From NCBI RefSeq assembly GCF_938015485.1, contig NZ_CALLVU010000051.1, forward strand, positions 1 to 44,417: a DNA stretch of 44,417 nucleotides, read 5' to 3'. The notes under the pieces are model-generated. The model was not told the DNA's origin. It searched no databases and worked only from the letters and a program-made list of their open reading frames with translations. Every line of letters starts with the position of its first letter. Position 1 is the first letter of the stretch. This document shows positions 32,643 through 41,743 of this stretch, piece by piece. The DNA is from an uncultured Lachnoanaerobaculum sp. (GTDB taxonomy: Bacteria > Bacillota > Clostridia > Lachnospirales > Lachnospiraceae). The position numbers and the translations under genes are program-made.

Positions 32643-34802
32643 ATGGCAATCAGAATTGCACTTGCCGGAAACCCTAATACCGGTAAAACTACATTATTTA
32701 ATGCCCTGACAGGTTCCAACCAGACTGTCGGTAACTGGCCGGGCGTTACAGTTGAAAAAAAGGAAGGTAAGTTAAAGGGACATACAGATGTAATTATCAC
32801 AGACCTTCCGGGTATTTATTCTCTTTCTCCATATACATTGGAAGAAGTTGTAGCAAGAAACTATATCCTCAATGAAAAGCCTGATGCTGTGCTTAATATC
32901 ATTGACGGTACAAACCTTGAGAGAAACTTATATCTTACTTCACAGGTTACCGAACTTGGTGTTCCTGTGGTTATTGCCGTCAACATGCTTGACGTGCTTG
33001 AAAAGAGCGGAAACAAGCTTGACCTTGACAAGATGAGCGAAAGCCTCGGCTGTCCTGTTGTTGAGATTTCGGCACTTAAGAGTACAGGAGTTATGGAAGC
33101 TGCCGAAAAGGCCATCTCTCTTGCAAAGTCAAAGACTCTTCCGAAAGAGCAGCATGTATTTGACAAAAACGTAGAGACTGCTGTAAAAGATATCATCAAT
33201 CTTTTGCCGGGTAATGTACCTGAGCTTCAAAAGAGATGGTACGGAATCAAGCTTTTCCAAAGAGATGCAAAGGCTATTGAACAGCTTAATATATCGGACG
33301 ATACACTTAACAAGATTGAAAAGGTTATCACAACTTGCGAAGATGCTATGGACGATGAGGCTGAGAGTATTATTACATCTGAGAGATACAACTACATCTC
33401 AAATGTAATTGCAAGCTTCTACAAGGTAAAGAACAAGGACTATGTAAGTGTTTCAGACAGGATTGATAAGATCGTTACAAACAGAATCTTAGGTCTTCCG
33501 ATATTTGCAGCCATCATGTTCCTTGTTTACTATATTTCTATTACCACTATCGGTACAGGAATGACCGACTGGGTAAATGATGAATTGATCGCAAACATTA
33601 TACAGCCGGGCATTCAAGGCTTTTTAGAGTCTGTAGGCGCTGCAGAGTGGCTTGTAGGACTTATTGTAAACGGTATCGTAGCCGGTGTAGGTGCGGTTCT
33701 CGGTTTCCTTCCTCAGATGCTTACACTGTTCTTCTTCCTCGCTATATTGGAGGGTTGCGGATATATGGCAAGAATCGCCTTCGTTATGGACAGAGTATTC
33801 AGAAGATTCGGTCTTTCAGGTAAGAGCTTTATCCCGATTCTTATCGGTACAGGTTGCGGTGTTCCGGGAATTATGGCTTCAAGAACTATTGAAAGTGAAC
33901 ATGACAGAAGAATGACGGTTATTACAACTACATTTATTCCATGTTCTGCAAAGCTTCCTGTTATAGCACTTATATCAGGTGCATTGTTTGATAACTCACC
34001 GTGGGTTGCTTCATCAGCTTACTTTGTAGGTATTGCGGCTATTGTCATCTCAGGTATCATGCTTAAGAAGACCAAGATGTTTTCAGGTGATCCTTCACCG
34101 TTCGTTATAGAGCTTCCTGCGTACCATATTCCTACTATAGGCTCTGTAATCAGATCAATGGCTGAGAGAGGTACAAGCTTTGTTAAAAAAGCAGGTACAG
34201 TTATTACTCTTGCCACTATACTTGTTTGGTTCTTAAGCTACTTCGGCTTTGTAAACGGTGCTTTCACATACCTTACAGAAGAACAGATGGATGTATCATT
34301 GCTTGCACATATCGGTAATACTTTTGCTTGGATTTTTGCTCCTCTCGGTTGGGGTACTTGGAAGCCGGCAGTTGCAGCCATCACAGGACTTATGGCAAAA
34401 GAGAATGTCGTAGGTACATTCGGTATTCTATACCATGTTTCAAATTTTGATAAAGATACAGGTGAGGGTATCTGGCAACTTCTTAGAGCTGACTACACTC
34501 CTCTAACGGCTTACTCATACCTCATATTCAACCTTTTATGTGCTCCTTGTATTGCAGCGATGAGTGCTATCAGAAGAGAGATGAGCAGTGTAAAATGGTT
34601 CTGGACTGCTGTAGGATATCAATGTGGGTTTGCATATATAGTAGGAATGATTATATATCAGATAGGATCACTTATAATTACAGGTAAGTTCGGTATCGGT
34701 ACAATATTCGGATTTATCGGTATTATTGCTATTATTTACGGTCTTGTACGTAAGCCTTATGAAGAGAGACATCCTGAACAAAAGGCAGGTGCAAGAGCAT
34801 AG
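32643..34802 (+). CDS. feoB: Ferrous iron transporter FeoB
   Basis: Inner-membrane Fe2+ importer with a cytoplasmic G domain, 719 residues. The G domain has G1 GNPNTGKTT (residues 9-17), the NWPGVTVEKKEG switch, G3 DLPGIYSLSP and G4 NMLD. The membrane part has two gate regions with GTGCGVPGIMASRTIE and PCSAKLPV, including the conserved cysteines, and a second NVVGTF/LLCAPCIAAMSA half. AAGGAGA precedes the ATG. It is the third gene of feoA-feoA-feoB. Confidence 0.96.
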   Translation: MAIRIALAGNPNTGKTTLFNALTGSNQTVGNWPGVTVEKKEGKLKGHTDVIITDLPGIYSLSPYTLEEVVARNYILNEKPDAVLNIIDGTNLERNLYLTSQVTELGVPVVIAVNMLDVLEKSGNKLDLDKMSESLGCPVVEISALKSTGVMEAAEKAISLAKSKTLPKEQHVFDKNVETAVKDIINLLPGNVPELQKRWYGIKLFQRDAKAIEQLNISDDTLNKIEKVITTCEDAMDDEAESIITSERYNYISNVIASFYKVKNKDYVSVSDRIDKIVTNRILGLPIFAAIMFLVYYISITTIGTGMTDWVNDELIANIIQPGIQGFLESVGAAEWLVGLIVNGIVAGVGAVLGFLPQMLTLFFFLAILEGCGYMARIAFVMDRVFRRFGLSGKSFIPILIGTGCGVPGIMASRTIESEHDRRMTVITTTFIPCSAKLPVIALISGALFDNSPWVASSAYFVGIAAIVISGIMLKKTKMFSGDPSPFVIELPAYHIPTIGSVIRSMAERGTSFVKKAGTVITLATILVWFLSYFGFVNGAFTYLTEEQMDVSLLAHIGNTFAWIFAPLGWGTWKPAVAAITGLMAKENVVGTFGILYHVSNFDKDTGEGIWQLLRADYTPLTAYSYLIFNLLCAPCIAAMSAIRREMSSVKWFWTAVGYQCGFAYIVGMIIYQIGSLIITGKFGIGTIFGFIGIIAIIYGLVRKPYEERHPEQKAGARA

Positions 34803-34829
34803 TTGTTTTACTAAAGAAAGGAGATCACT

Positions 34830-34970
34830 ATGGTAGCAACAGTTATTATTTCAGCTGTATTGGTCGGTGTGGTAGGTCTTATTGTAAGAACTATATACAA
34901 TGATAAGAAAAACGGAAAGTCATCCTGTGGAGGTGGCTGTGGCGGTTGTTCAGGCAGCTGTCACCACTAA
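34830..34970 (+). CDS. FeoB-associated Cys-rich membrane protein
   Basis: A 46-residue protein (ATG 34830 to TAA 34970), with an AAGGAG site ahead. One membrane segment (about 3-19) is followed by a basic stretch and a Cys/Gly-rich end (CGGGCGGCSGSCHH) with four cysteines and two histidines. This is the layout of the small FeoB-associated proteins found at the end of many Firmicutes feo operons. It may pass iron to or from FeoB; this role is inferred from context. Confidence 0.85.
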   Translation: MVATVIISAVLVGVVGLIVRTIYNDKKNGKSSCGGGCGGCSGSCHH

Positions 34971-34980
34971 TAAAAGAAAG

Positions 34981-35011
34981 AGAGTCGCAGCAAAAGCTAC
35001 GGCTCTTTTTT
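34981..35011 (+). terminator. Terminator of the feo operon
   Basis: AGAGTCGCAGC pairs with GCTACGGCTCT (one mismatch and wobble pairs), followed by a T-run. It overlaps the last codons of the convergent TetM-like gene. Confidence 0.8.
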
Positions 35012-37606
35012 ATTTCCAAGTCTTATGTCTTCTATCTGTTGTTTTAACTCACCTTCAAGCGAATCAAAAAGTCTGTTACCGACACTTTGTTTTTCTATAT
35101 GCTCTTTTCTGAAGTTTTCTTTTGTCTCTTCAAGGTCACATAAAAATTCTCTTGCAGATATAAGTATAGCCCCCTTGCCTCTTATTATTATCTGCTCAAT
35201 GCCGTCTGAGGTGGCTACAGTCACATCATATTTTTTCATCATCTCATGTGTTGTCTTTTCAATATACTGATCCGCAGTTTCGGCAGTCTTTGTATATACC
35301 ACATATACTCCTGAAAAATTAAGCACTTCCGTAGGATGATTTTTAAGTCTGTATGCGTCAAAAACAAGTATTATCTCATAGTCCTTATACGCCTTATAAT
35401 CAATCAAAAGCTCCAAAAGCCTGTCTCTTGCAGCATCAATGTTTGCATCCGCCAGCTCACTTAGTGACTTTGATGCAAATATAACATTGTAACCGTCTAC
35501 CAGCAGATAATGCTTTTTCTTTTCTCTTTCCTTGTATACATATTCTCTTTCAGGTGTCTTCTTAACCGGTGCATCCCAGTCTCCTATTCTTGGAGTTACC
35601 TTGCCGTATGTTCTCTCAAAGATTGCCATCAACTCTTCACTGTCAGCCTTGCTTGCATCATAGGTGGAGCGAACGGTCTCTATCTTCTCCTCTTCTTTTA
35701 CCAGTTCAAACCTCTTAAGCGGTATATGCATATAGTTAAATACCTCATTCCAAGGTACTATAAAGCCCTCACCATGTGAAGCAAACACCGAATCCGCAGT
35801 GTTTTTCACATCAAACTCCGGATAATAATTACATTTTTCAATAATCTCATCCGCATTGTGACACGGCAAAAAGCCTCTGAGACTGAATGCAATCCGTCCA
35901 AGTCCTTTTGTATAGGATAAAAGTACACTGCCGTAGTTTTGAATATTGACGGTAGGAGCAAATCCGGTTACTCGAAGCACATCCGTTCCTTCATAGCTTA
36001 TCTCCTCGGCATTCATATTGTTGAGGTCGTTTAAAAGTCTGCCCAGGTTTTCTATAGGAAGTTCTATTTCAAAGTCATAGTAAGGCTCAAGCAGTATGGA
36101 TTTTGCATACATCAGTCCGTGTCTTACGGCTCTATGTACGGCTTCAAGAAAATCTCCGCCCTCGGTATGCTTTTCATGTGCTCTGCCTGCCACCAAAGTA
36201 AGCACCACATCTGTAAGCTCACTGCCTGTAAGTACACCCCTAAACTTGAAGTTTTCCACGATATTTCTTACCTGACTTTGGTAGTTCTTTGGCAGCTCAT
36301 CATCAGATACATCATTTTTATATACTATACCGCTGCCTCTCTCACCTTGTGATATCAGTATATGCACTTCCGCATAGTGTTTCATAGGTTCAAAATGCCC
36401 TACTCCCTCAACACTTCCCACTATGCTCTCCTTATAGATAATGCCTCCGTCCACAAGCTCACAACTTATATGAAGCCTCTCATTTATCAGATTCTTTATA
36501 AGGTCTATCTGAACTTCACCCATCAAATTTACTTTAACTTTTGAAAGTTCTTCATCATACTCCATCCTTATTTCAGGTACTTCGTCAAATATCTGAATAA
36601 GCTTGGGATATATCTGATTTATACTTATATCCTCAGGAAATATCATATTGTAGCTGAGTACAGGCAAAAGCTTTTGTAGCGGTCTTTTTACATCTCCGAA
36701 AGTATCACCTGCATGTGACTTTGTAAGCCCTGTCACCGCCACAATATCTCCGGGATTTGCCATATCAATCGCTGCATATTTCTCACCGTCATAAGCCCTT
36801 ATCTGATTTATCTTCTCATCATTAAGAGTATCCTTGACATGCAGGCTTCCTCCCATAAGTTTTATAAATGAAAGCCTGTTGCCGCTCTCATCATATTTTA
36901 TCTTATATATTATTCCCGAAAGCTCATCCGGATAAGTCTTTTCATCTATATACTCATCTATAAATCTAAGTATTTCTTCTATATTTATAAGCTTAAGAGC
37001 CGAACCGAAGATAACCGGAAATACCTTTGCTTTTTGTATACATTCTTTTATATCTTCCTTTGTTATCTTCTCTCCCTCAACAAATTTTTCTATCAGGCTT
37101 TCATCACAGGATGCCACTTCTTCCTCAAGTATCTTTTCATCTTCCGAAAAATCTACTGTATTTTTTGAGAGCGACTTTTTCAAGCCTTCCATTATCTTAT
37201 CTTTATCAAACTTGTCACTGTCAATTTTATTTACAAAGATAAGTACAGGTATATTTGCCTCCTTCAACAGTTTAAAGAGTGTATGTGAATGTGACTGCAC
37301 ACCTTCACTTCCGCTTATAACAAGGATTGCCATATCAAGTACGGATATACATCTTTCCATCTCCGCACTGAAATCAATATGCCCAGGAGTATCTATGATA
37401 TTTATATCCTTATCTCCTACCTTAGTCCTTGCAATCTTTGAAAAGATGGTAATACCTCTTTTTCTCTCATATTCATCATTGTCAAGGAAACTGTCGCCAA
37501 AATCCACTCTGCCGACCTTTCTGAGTTTCCCGGTCTTATAAAGTATGGCTTCTATCAATGTAGTCTTTCCGGCATCTACATGTGCCAATACACCAACATT
37601 TATCAT
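34997..37606 (-). CDS. TetM-like ribosomal GTPase fused to NYN/YacP-type nuclease domain
   Basis: 869 residues, about 230 longer than TetM/TetO. Residues 1-640 are a full translation GTPase of the ribosomal protection family: G1 AHVDAGKTT (8-16), RGITI (50-54), DTPGH (72-76), NKID (126-129), then domains II-V with GRAHEKHTEGGDF and VLRVTGFAPTVN. After a charged linker (about 640-698) comes an NYN domain (699-840) with acidic residues in VDGYN (704), VFDAY (751), TADQYIE and ATSDG. This matches YacP/Rae1, which cuts mRNA in the ribosomal A site. It is read after radA and ybaK. A true tetracycline resistance role is possible but not shown. Confidence 0.9.
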   Translation of the reverse strand: MINVGVLAHVDAGKTTLIEAILYKTGKLRKVGRVDFGDSFLDNDEYERKRGITIFSKIARTKVGDKDINIIDTPGHIDFSAEMERCISVLDMAILVISGSEGVQSHSHTLFKLLKEANIPVLIFVNKIDSDKFDKDKIMEGLKKSLSKNTVDFSEDEKILEEEVASCDESLIEKFVEGEKITKEDIKECIQKAKVFPVIFGSALKLINIEEILRFIDEYIDEKTYPDELSGIIYKIKYDESGNRLSFIKLMGGSLHVKDTLNDEKINQIRAYDGEKYAAIDMANPGDIVAVTGLTKSHAGDTFGDVKRPLQKLLPVLSYNMIFPEDISINQIYPKLIQIFDEVPEIRMEYDEELSKVKVNLMGEVQIDLIKNLINERLHISCELVDGGIIYKESIVGSVEGVGHFEPMKHYAEVHILISQGERGSGIVYKNDVSDDELPKNYQSQVRNIVENFKFRGVLTGSELTDVVLTLVAGRAHEKHTEGGDFLEAVHRAVRHGLMYAKSILLEPYYDFEIELPIENLGRLLNDLNNMNAEEISYEGTDVLRVTGFAPTVNIQNYGSVLLSYTKGLGRIAFSLRGFLPCHNADEIIEKCNYYPEFDVKNTADSVFASHGEGFIVPWNEVFNYMHIPLKRFELVKEEEKIETVRSTYDASKADSEELMAIFERTYGKVTPRIGDWDAPVKKTPEREYVYKEREKKKHYLLVDGYNVIFASKSLSELADANIDAARDRLLELLIDYKAYKDYEIILVFDAYRLKNHPTEVLNFSGVYVVYTKTAETADQYIEKTTHEMMKKYDVTVATSDGIEQIIIRGKGAILISAREFLCDLEETKENFRKEHIEKQSVGNRLFDSLEGELKQQIEDIRLGNKKEP

Positions 37607-37614
37607 ACCTTCAC

Positions 37615-38082
37615 CTATGTAAGCGGTGCAAAGCTTAAAGGAACAAACTTTTCCAAATCTTTAGGAGACATTTCCACCTGATATCCTATCTTTCCGCCGC
37701 TGAATATTATGTTCTCATAGTCATTAGCTGTCTCATCCAGTACGGTCGTAAACCTCTTTTTCATTCCTATAGGAGAACATCCGCCATGTACATAGCCTGT
37801 AAGCGGCAAAAGGTCCTTAGACTTAAGCATCTCAATAGACTTCTCTCCTACAGCCTTGGCAGCCTCCTTTAGATTCAGTTCCTTTGCAACCGGTATTACA
37901 AAAACATAGTTTGCCTTCGACTTGCCCACAGTCACCAAGGTCTTGAACACTCTGTTTTCATCCTGACCCAGTAACTTGGCTACTTCAACACCGTTTGTAG
38001 ACGGAGTATCCACATATGAATAGTGATTATATTTTATCTTTTTTTGATCTAAAAGTCGCATTACATTGGTTTTCTCGTCCAT
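37615..38082 (-). CDS. ybaK: Cys-tRNA(Pro) deacylase, YbaK/EbsC family
   Basis: Trans-acting editing protein that hydrolyses mischarged Cys-tRNA(Pro). The 155-residue protein has the opening TNVMRLLDQKKIKYNHY, the KTLVTVG strand with the conserved lysine, the GYVHGGCSPIGMKKRF motif that forms the substrate pocket and the SGGKIGYQVEMSP end. It starts after an AGAGAGA site and is nine bases before the TetM-NYN gene, whose ribosome binding site lies in its final codons. Both products act on translation. Confidence 0.94.
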   Translation of the reverse strand: MDEKTNVMRLLDQKKIKYNHYSYVDTPSTNGVEVAKLLGQDENRVFKTLVTVGKSKANYVFVIPVAKELNLKEAAKAVGEKSIEMLKSKDLLPLTGYVHGGCSPIGMKKRFTTVLDETANDYENIIFSGGKIGYQVEMSPKDLEKFVPLSFAPLT

Positions 38083-38150
38083 ATTTCTCTCTTTTCTATA
38101 TCAATAAATATTCTGCCTTATTCGGCTTACATTGTCCTTAAAAACTTCTC

Positions 38151-39515
38151 TTAACTAAGCAATGATACAGCTTCGTTTATATTACTTACACCTATCAGCT
38201 TTATATTACCTTTGAATGAAATCTTTTCAAGGCTTACCTTAGGCAGTATACATACTTCAAATCCAAGCTTCATTGCCTCTCTTATCCTGATCTCAGGCAT
38301 ACTCACCGCTCTTACCTCACCTGAAAGGCCCACCTCTCCGAATATTACTGTTTTCTCATCTATTGCCCTGTTTTTCATACTTGAAATAAGTGACATTATG
38401 ATTGAGAGATCAAGCGCAGGCTCATTTATTCTGAGTCCGCCCGCTATATTTATATAAGCATCATATCTGCTCATTGCAAGTGCACATCTCTTTTCTATAA
38501 CCGCCATCAAAAGATTGATTCTGTTCACATCCGTACCTGTAGACGTCCTTCTGGGAAGTCCGAAAGCTGTAGGCACGACCAAGGCCTGTACCTCTACCAA
38601 AATAGGTCTGCTGCCCTCCATAAGGCAGGCTACGGCAGCTCCGGTAGCATTCTTGGGTCTGCCTGAGAGCATAAACTCTGAAGGATTTTTCACCTCTACA
38701 AGTCCTGCCTGCTGCATCTCAAACACTCCTATCTCATTGGTAGAGCCGAATCTGTTCTTTACCGCACGAAGTATTCTGTATGAGGCAAACCTGTCACCTT
38801 CAAAGTACAGCACGGTATCGACCATATGCTCAAGTACTCTTGGACCTGCGACCTGTCCTTCCTTAGTCACATGACCTACTATAAATATGGCGATATTGTT
38901 TTCCTTAGCCACCTGCATGAGCAGATTGGTAGATTCCCTTACCTGACTTACACTCCCCGGTGCAGATGCCACCTCTTCATTAAACATCGTCTGTATCGAG
39001 TCAATTACCACCACATCAGGTTTCTCACTCAGTACTGTCTCCTTTATAATGTTCAGATTTGTCTCACAAAGAAAGCTTAGATTTTCAGTGATATCACCGA
39101 TTCTCTTTGCCCTCATCTTAATCTGCTTAAGGCTCTCCTCTCCCGAGATATACAGGACATCTTTTTTACTGTCCGAGATATTCTTACACACCTGTAAAAG
39201 CAGTGTGGACTTTCCTATTCCCGGGTCTCCGCCTACCAGCACAAGCGAGCCTCTTACCACTCCGCCTCCAAGTACTCTGTCAAGTTCTTCAAATCCTGTA
39301 TGAAACCTGTCTTCTTCTTCAAGCTGTATTTCAGAGAGCCTTGAAGGCTTTTTGTAGGTATTACTTGACAATCCTTTGGCAACAGTCTTTGTCTTTACTA
39401 CAGGCTCTTCTATAAGGCTGTTCCACGCCTTACACATAGGACATTGCCCAAGCCACTTCGGCGACTCATAGCCGCATTCCTTACAAAAGAACGCGCTTTT
39501 ACTTGCTTTTGCCAT
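38151..39515 (-). CDS. radA: DNA repair protein RadA
   Basis: Branch migration helicase in recombination repair, 454 residues. A four-cysteine zinc finger (C11, C14, C25, C28) is followed by a RecA-like ATPase domain with Walker A GGDPGIGKST (95-104), Walker B VVVIDSIQT, the RadA-specific KNRFGSTNEIGVFEM motif, and a C-terminal Lon-like domain (VGLSGEVRAVS). It is the first gene of the radA-ybaK-TetM/NYN set. Upstream lies a terminator for the preceding gene and an AAAGG site. Confidence 0.97.
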   Translation of the reverse strand: MAKASKSAFFCKECGYESPKWLGQCPMCKAWNSLIEEPVVKTKTVAKGLSSNTYKKPSRLSEIQLEEEDRFHTGFEELDRVLGGGVVRGSLVLVGGDPGIGKSTLLLQVCKNISDSKKDVLYISGEESLKQIKMRAKRIGDITENLSFLCETNLNIIKETVLSEKPDVVVIDSIQTMFNEEVASAPGSVSQVRESTNLLMQVAKENNIAIFIVGHVTKEGQVAGPRVLEHMVDTVLYFEGDRFASYRILRAVKNRFGSTNEIGVFEMQQAGLVEVKNPSEFMLSGRPKNATGAAVACLMEGSRPILVEVQALVVPTAFGLPRRTSTGTDVNRINLLMAVIEKRCALAMSRYDAYINIAGGLRINEPALDLSIIMSLISSMKNRAIDEKTVIFGEVGLSGEVRAVSMPEIRIREAMKLGFEVCILPKVSLEKISFKGNIKLIGVSNINEAVSLLS

Positions 39516-39531
39516 AAAAACCTTTCTATTT

Positions 39532-39562
39532 AAAAAGGGGCATCTTCTAAAACGGATGCCCC
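39532..39562 (-). terminator. Terminator ahead of radA
   Basis: GGGGCATC pairs with GATGCCCC on the minus strand, followed by five T. It ends the short gene at 39569-39979. Confidence 0.9.
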
Positions 39563-39568
39563 ATGTAA

Positions 39569-39979
39569 CTATCTTTTTTTGATTAAAACCTTTGTGCTCT
39601 TTTCGCTTAACTCTACACTGAATATAAGCTTACCTGAAAGATTCGTCTTCATACCTCCTATGCTGACACCGTCTACATAAACTTCATATTCTGTATCCTC
39701 TTCCAACCCGATGGTAATCTGAGTATCTCCAAAACCGTATATTTCAAATGTAGTCAAATTTGGGGTAGTCTGGAATCCCATTACTGTACTTCCCGGAACC
39801 GACTCATATACAAATGCTGAATTCTTCTCAAGTTTTGTAATCTCTTTATAAGTCTTCACCTTGTATACATCTCCATCATGTCCAAAATCTTCTACTTTTG
39901 ATTTTGTACCAAGAATATAATTGCCAAAACTAAGTTTACCATCTGCCTCTTTGCAAATCAAACTCTCTACTACCGGCAT
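39569..39979 (-). CDS. Conserved hypothetical protein, beta-rich
   Basis: Function unknown. Start is ATG 39979 (136 residues), with GGGAGG five bases ahead; a longer frame has no such site. The sequence is strand-rich, without membrane segments or signal: MPVVESLICKEADGKLSFGNY at the start, a VYESVPGSTVMGF middle and a C-terminal half that reads like a small immunoglobulin- or jelly-roll-like sandwich (TTFEIYGFGDTQITIGL onward). Similar short proteins occur in Lachnospiraceae, sometimes labelled endosialidase chain, a name I would not trust. Own promoter and terminator, so it is monocistronic. Confidence 0.75.
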   Translation of the reverse strand: MPVVESLICKEADGKLSFGNYILGTKSKVEDFGHDGDVYKVKTYKEITKLEKNSAFVYESVPGSTVMGFQTTPNLTTFEIYGFGDTQITIGLEEDTEYEVYVDGVSIGGMKTNLSGKLIFSVELSEKSTKVLIKKR

Positions 39980-40017
39980 ATTAACCTCCCACCAAGCTAT
40001 GTTGTTTTTGTATGAAT

Positions 40018-40046
40018 AGTATACAACATTTGTAAACTCCAAACAA
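40018..40046 (-). promoter_or_regulatory. Promoter of the beta-rich hypothetical gene
   Basis: TTGTTT (40041-40046) and TATACT (40018-40023) are 17 bases apart on the minus strand, about 40 bases before the start codon. Confidence 0.7.
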
Positions 40047-40088
40047 GCATATTATTGAGAAGGGATATGTGTATACAAATATATTATT

Positions 40089-41708
40089 TTAATAGAATAC
40101 AATATCAGGTTCTTTAAACCTCTCATTTAATTCCTCGCTTGAATGATATTTATCTTTTAAAATATATATTTTACCTAAATAATATTCATCTTTCAATTTT
40201 TCCGGTACTCTAATCTCTTCTATCTTATAACATTCACTGATGGCATAGGGATCTACATATTCTACATTTTCAGGCACCGTTATAGTTTTAAAAGCACAAT
40301 TTATAAAGACATGATCTTGTATTTTCTTTAAATTCTCAGGCATTTCTATTTCTTCCAAAGATGTACACTGACCAAATGTACATGACCTAAGTTCACTCAA
40401 ATTGCTACCCTCACTGAAATATACCTCTTTTAATCTTGAGCAATTATAAAATGCATATTCACATATTATTTCAACACTTTTAGGTATATAAACACCTTCG
40501 ATAAACTCTCTGTCTTCAAAAGCTCCCGCTGCTATCATTCTGGTGCCGTCTCTAATTTTTATTCTTCTCACACCTTTACCTGTGTATCCGAGAAGTATAT
40601 CGCCAACATATTTACATCCATATTCATCAGACTCCATATCAAGCAGATAGTCGGTATTACTAAAACACCAATGTCCTATATTTTCTACGCACTTCGGTAT
40701 ATTTATTTCAGATAAATGTATACACTCCATAAACGCATAATCACCTATATCAACCACGCTCTCCGGTAAACTCACCTTTTTTAATCCCGAATACATAAAT
40801 GCGGATTCCCCTATAATATCTACTCCTTCAGGAATGCTTATTTCTTCCAAAGATTTACAAGATCTGAAGCTCTCATTTCCTATTCTCTCTAAACTGTCCG
40901 GAAATTCAATCTTCTTTAAATTTTCATTATCATAAAATACACAGTCTGCAATTACTTCGGTGTACTCTTTAACCTTAACATACTCTTTATTCCCATCACT
41001 ATATACCAATACTTTTCCTATATATGCACAACCGTATTCATCAATATCTATTTTCTTAAGAATATCTGTTCCTAAGAAAGCATCTTCTCCAACAGTTTTT
41101 ATCTCTTCGGGAATATTTATATCAGATAGACTGCTACAATTTCTGAAGGCATATTTGCCTATTTTTTCAAGACTGTTAGGAAATTTTATTGTTTTAAGCT
41201 TCTCGCAACCCTCAAATGCACTGTCACTTATTTCAACTATATTTCCCCAAAAAACAATATCCTCCAAAGATCTGCAATCCGAAAATACTTCCGTATAAAC
41301 AGCACTCACACCCTTCGGTATTTCTATTTTCTTTAGCGAAATACAATTATAAAAAGCACCTGTCTGTATTACTTCCAGATTATCAGGTAATTTTATGTCT
41401 TTAATTTTTACACAGTTATCAAAGGCATGAAATCCTATTGTCTTTACGGTTTCCGGTATCGTAATATTTTCCAGATTGGTACAATTATAAAATACTCTAT
41501 CACCTATATCTGTAACTCCGTCAGGTATTTCTATTTTTTTGATATTCTCTCTTTTCTCCAATATACCGTCTTCAATACCTAAAAAGATATTATCTTCTAT
41601 AATATTCTTACATTTCAAATTGCTCAAAAAGAAACCTATAGCTATGGTAAGGGCTATACCCGTTATAATAAATAAATATATCTTAGTCTTTCTGTTACCC
41701 ACAAACAT
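40089..41708 (-). CDS. Membrane-anchored BspA-type leucine-rich repeat protein
   Basis: 539 residues: a short basic N-terminus, one membrane segment (about 8-29, likely uncleaved anchor) and a long array of about 23-residue LRR_5 (BspA-type) repeats, each of the form IxxIxIPxxVxxIGxxAFxxCxxL. Several repeats are broken by the insert DEYGC(A/K)YIG. Such domains in oral and gut bacteria bind host proteins or other bacteria; a particular ligand is not visible. The start has GGGGAGG directly ahead; GTG 41702, six bases after the same site, is an equally good start. It lies 35 bases after the second LRR gene, in one operon. Confidence 0.85.
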   Translation of the reverse strand: MFVGNRKTKIYLFIITGIALTIAIGFFLSNLKCKNIIEDNIFLGIEDGILEKRENIKKIEIPDGVTDIGDRVFYNCTNLENITIPETVKTIGFHAFDNCVKIKDIKLPDNLEVIQTGAFYNCISLKKIEIPKGVSAVYTEVFSDCRSLEDIVFWGNIVEISDSAFEGCEKLKTIKFPNSLEKIGKYAFRNCSSLSDINIPEEIKTVGEDAFLGTDILKKIDIDEYGCAYIGKVLVYSDGNKEYVKVKEYTEVIADCVFYDNENLKKIEFPDSLERIGNESFRSCKSLEEISIPEGVDIIGESAFMYSGLKKVSLPESVVDIGDYAFMECIHLSEINIPKCVENIGHWCFSNTDYLLDMESDEYGCKYVGDILLGYTGKGVRRIKIRDGTRMIAAGAFEDREFIEGVYIPKSVEIICEYAFYNCSRLKEVYFSEGSNLSELRSCTFGQCTSLEEIEMPENLKKIQDHVFINCAFKTITVPENVEYVDPYAISECYKIEEIRVPEKLKDEYYLGKIYILKDKYHSSEELNERFKEPDIVFY

Positions 41709-41743
41709 CCTCCCCTCTGATATTCCTATTCTAATATGTAATT

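Noticed and set aside
34997..37606. Calling this gene a tetracycline resistance determinant.
   Set aside because: The TetM-like part is clear, but the fused nuclease domain, chromosomal operon with radA and ybaK, and lack of any mobile element do not support acquired resistance.
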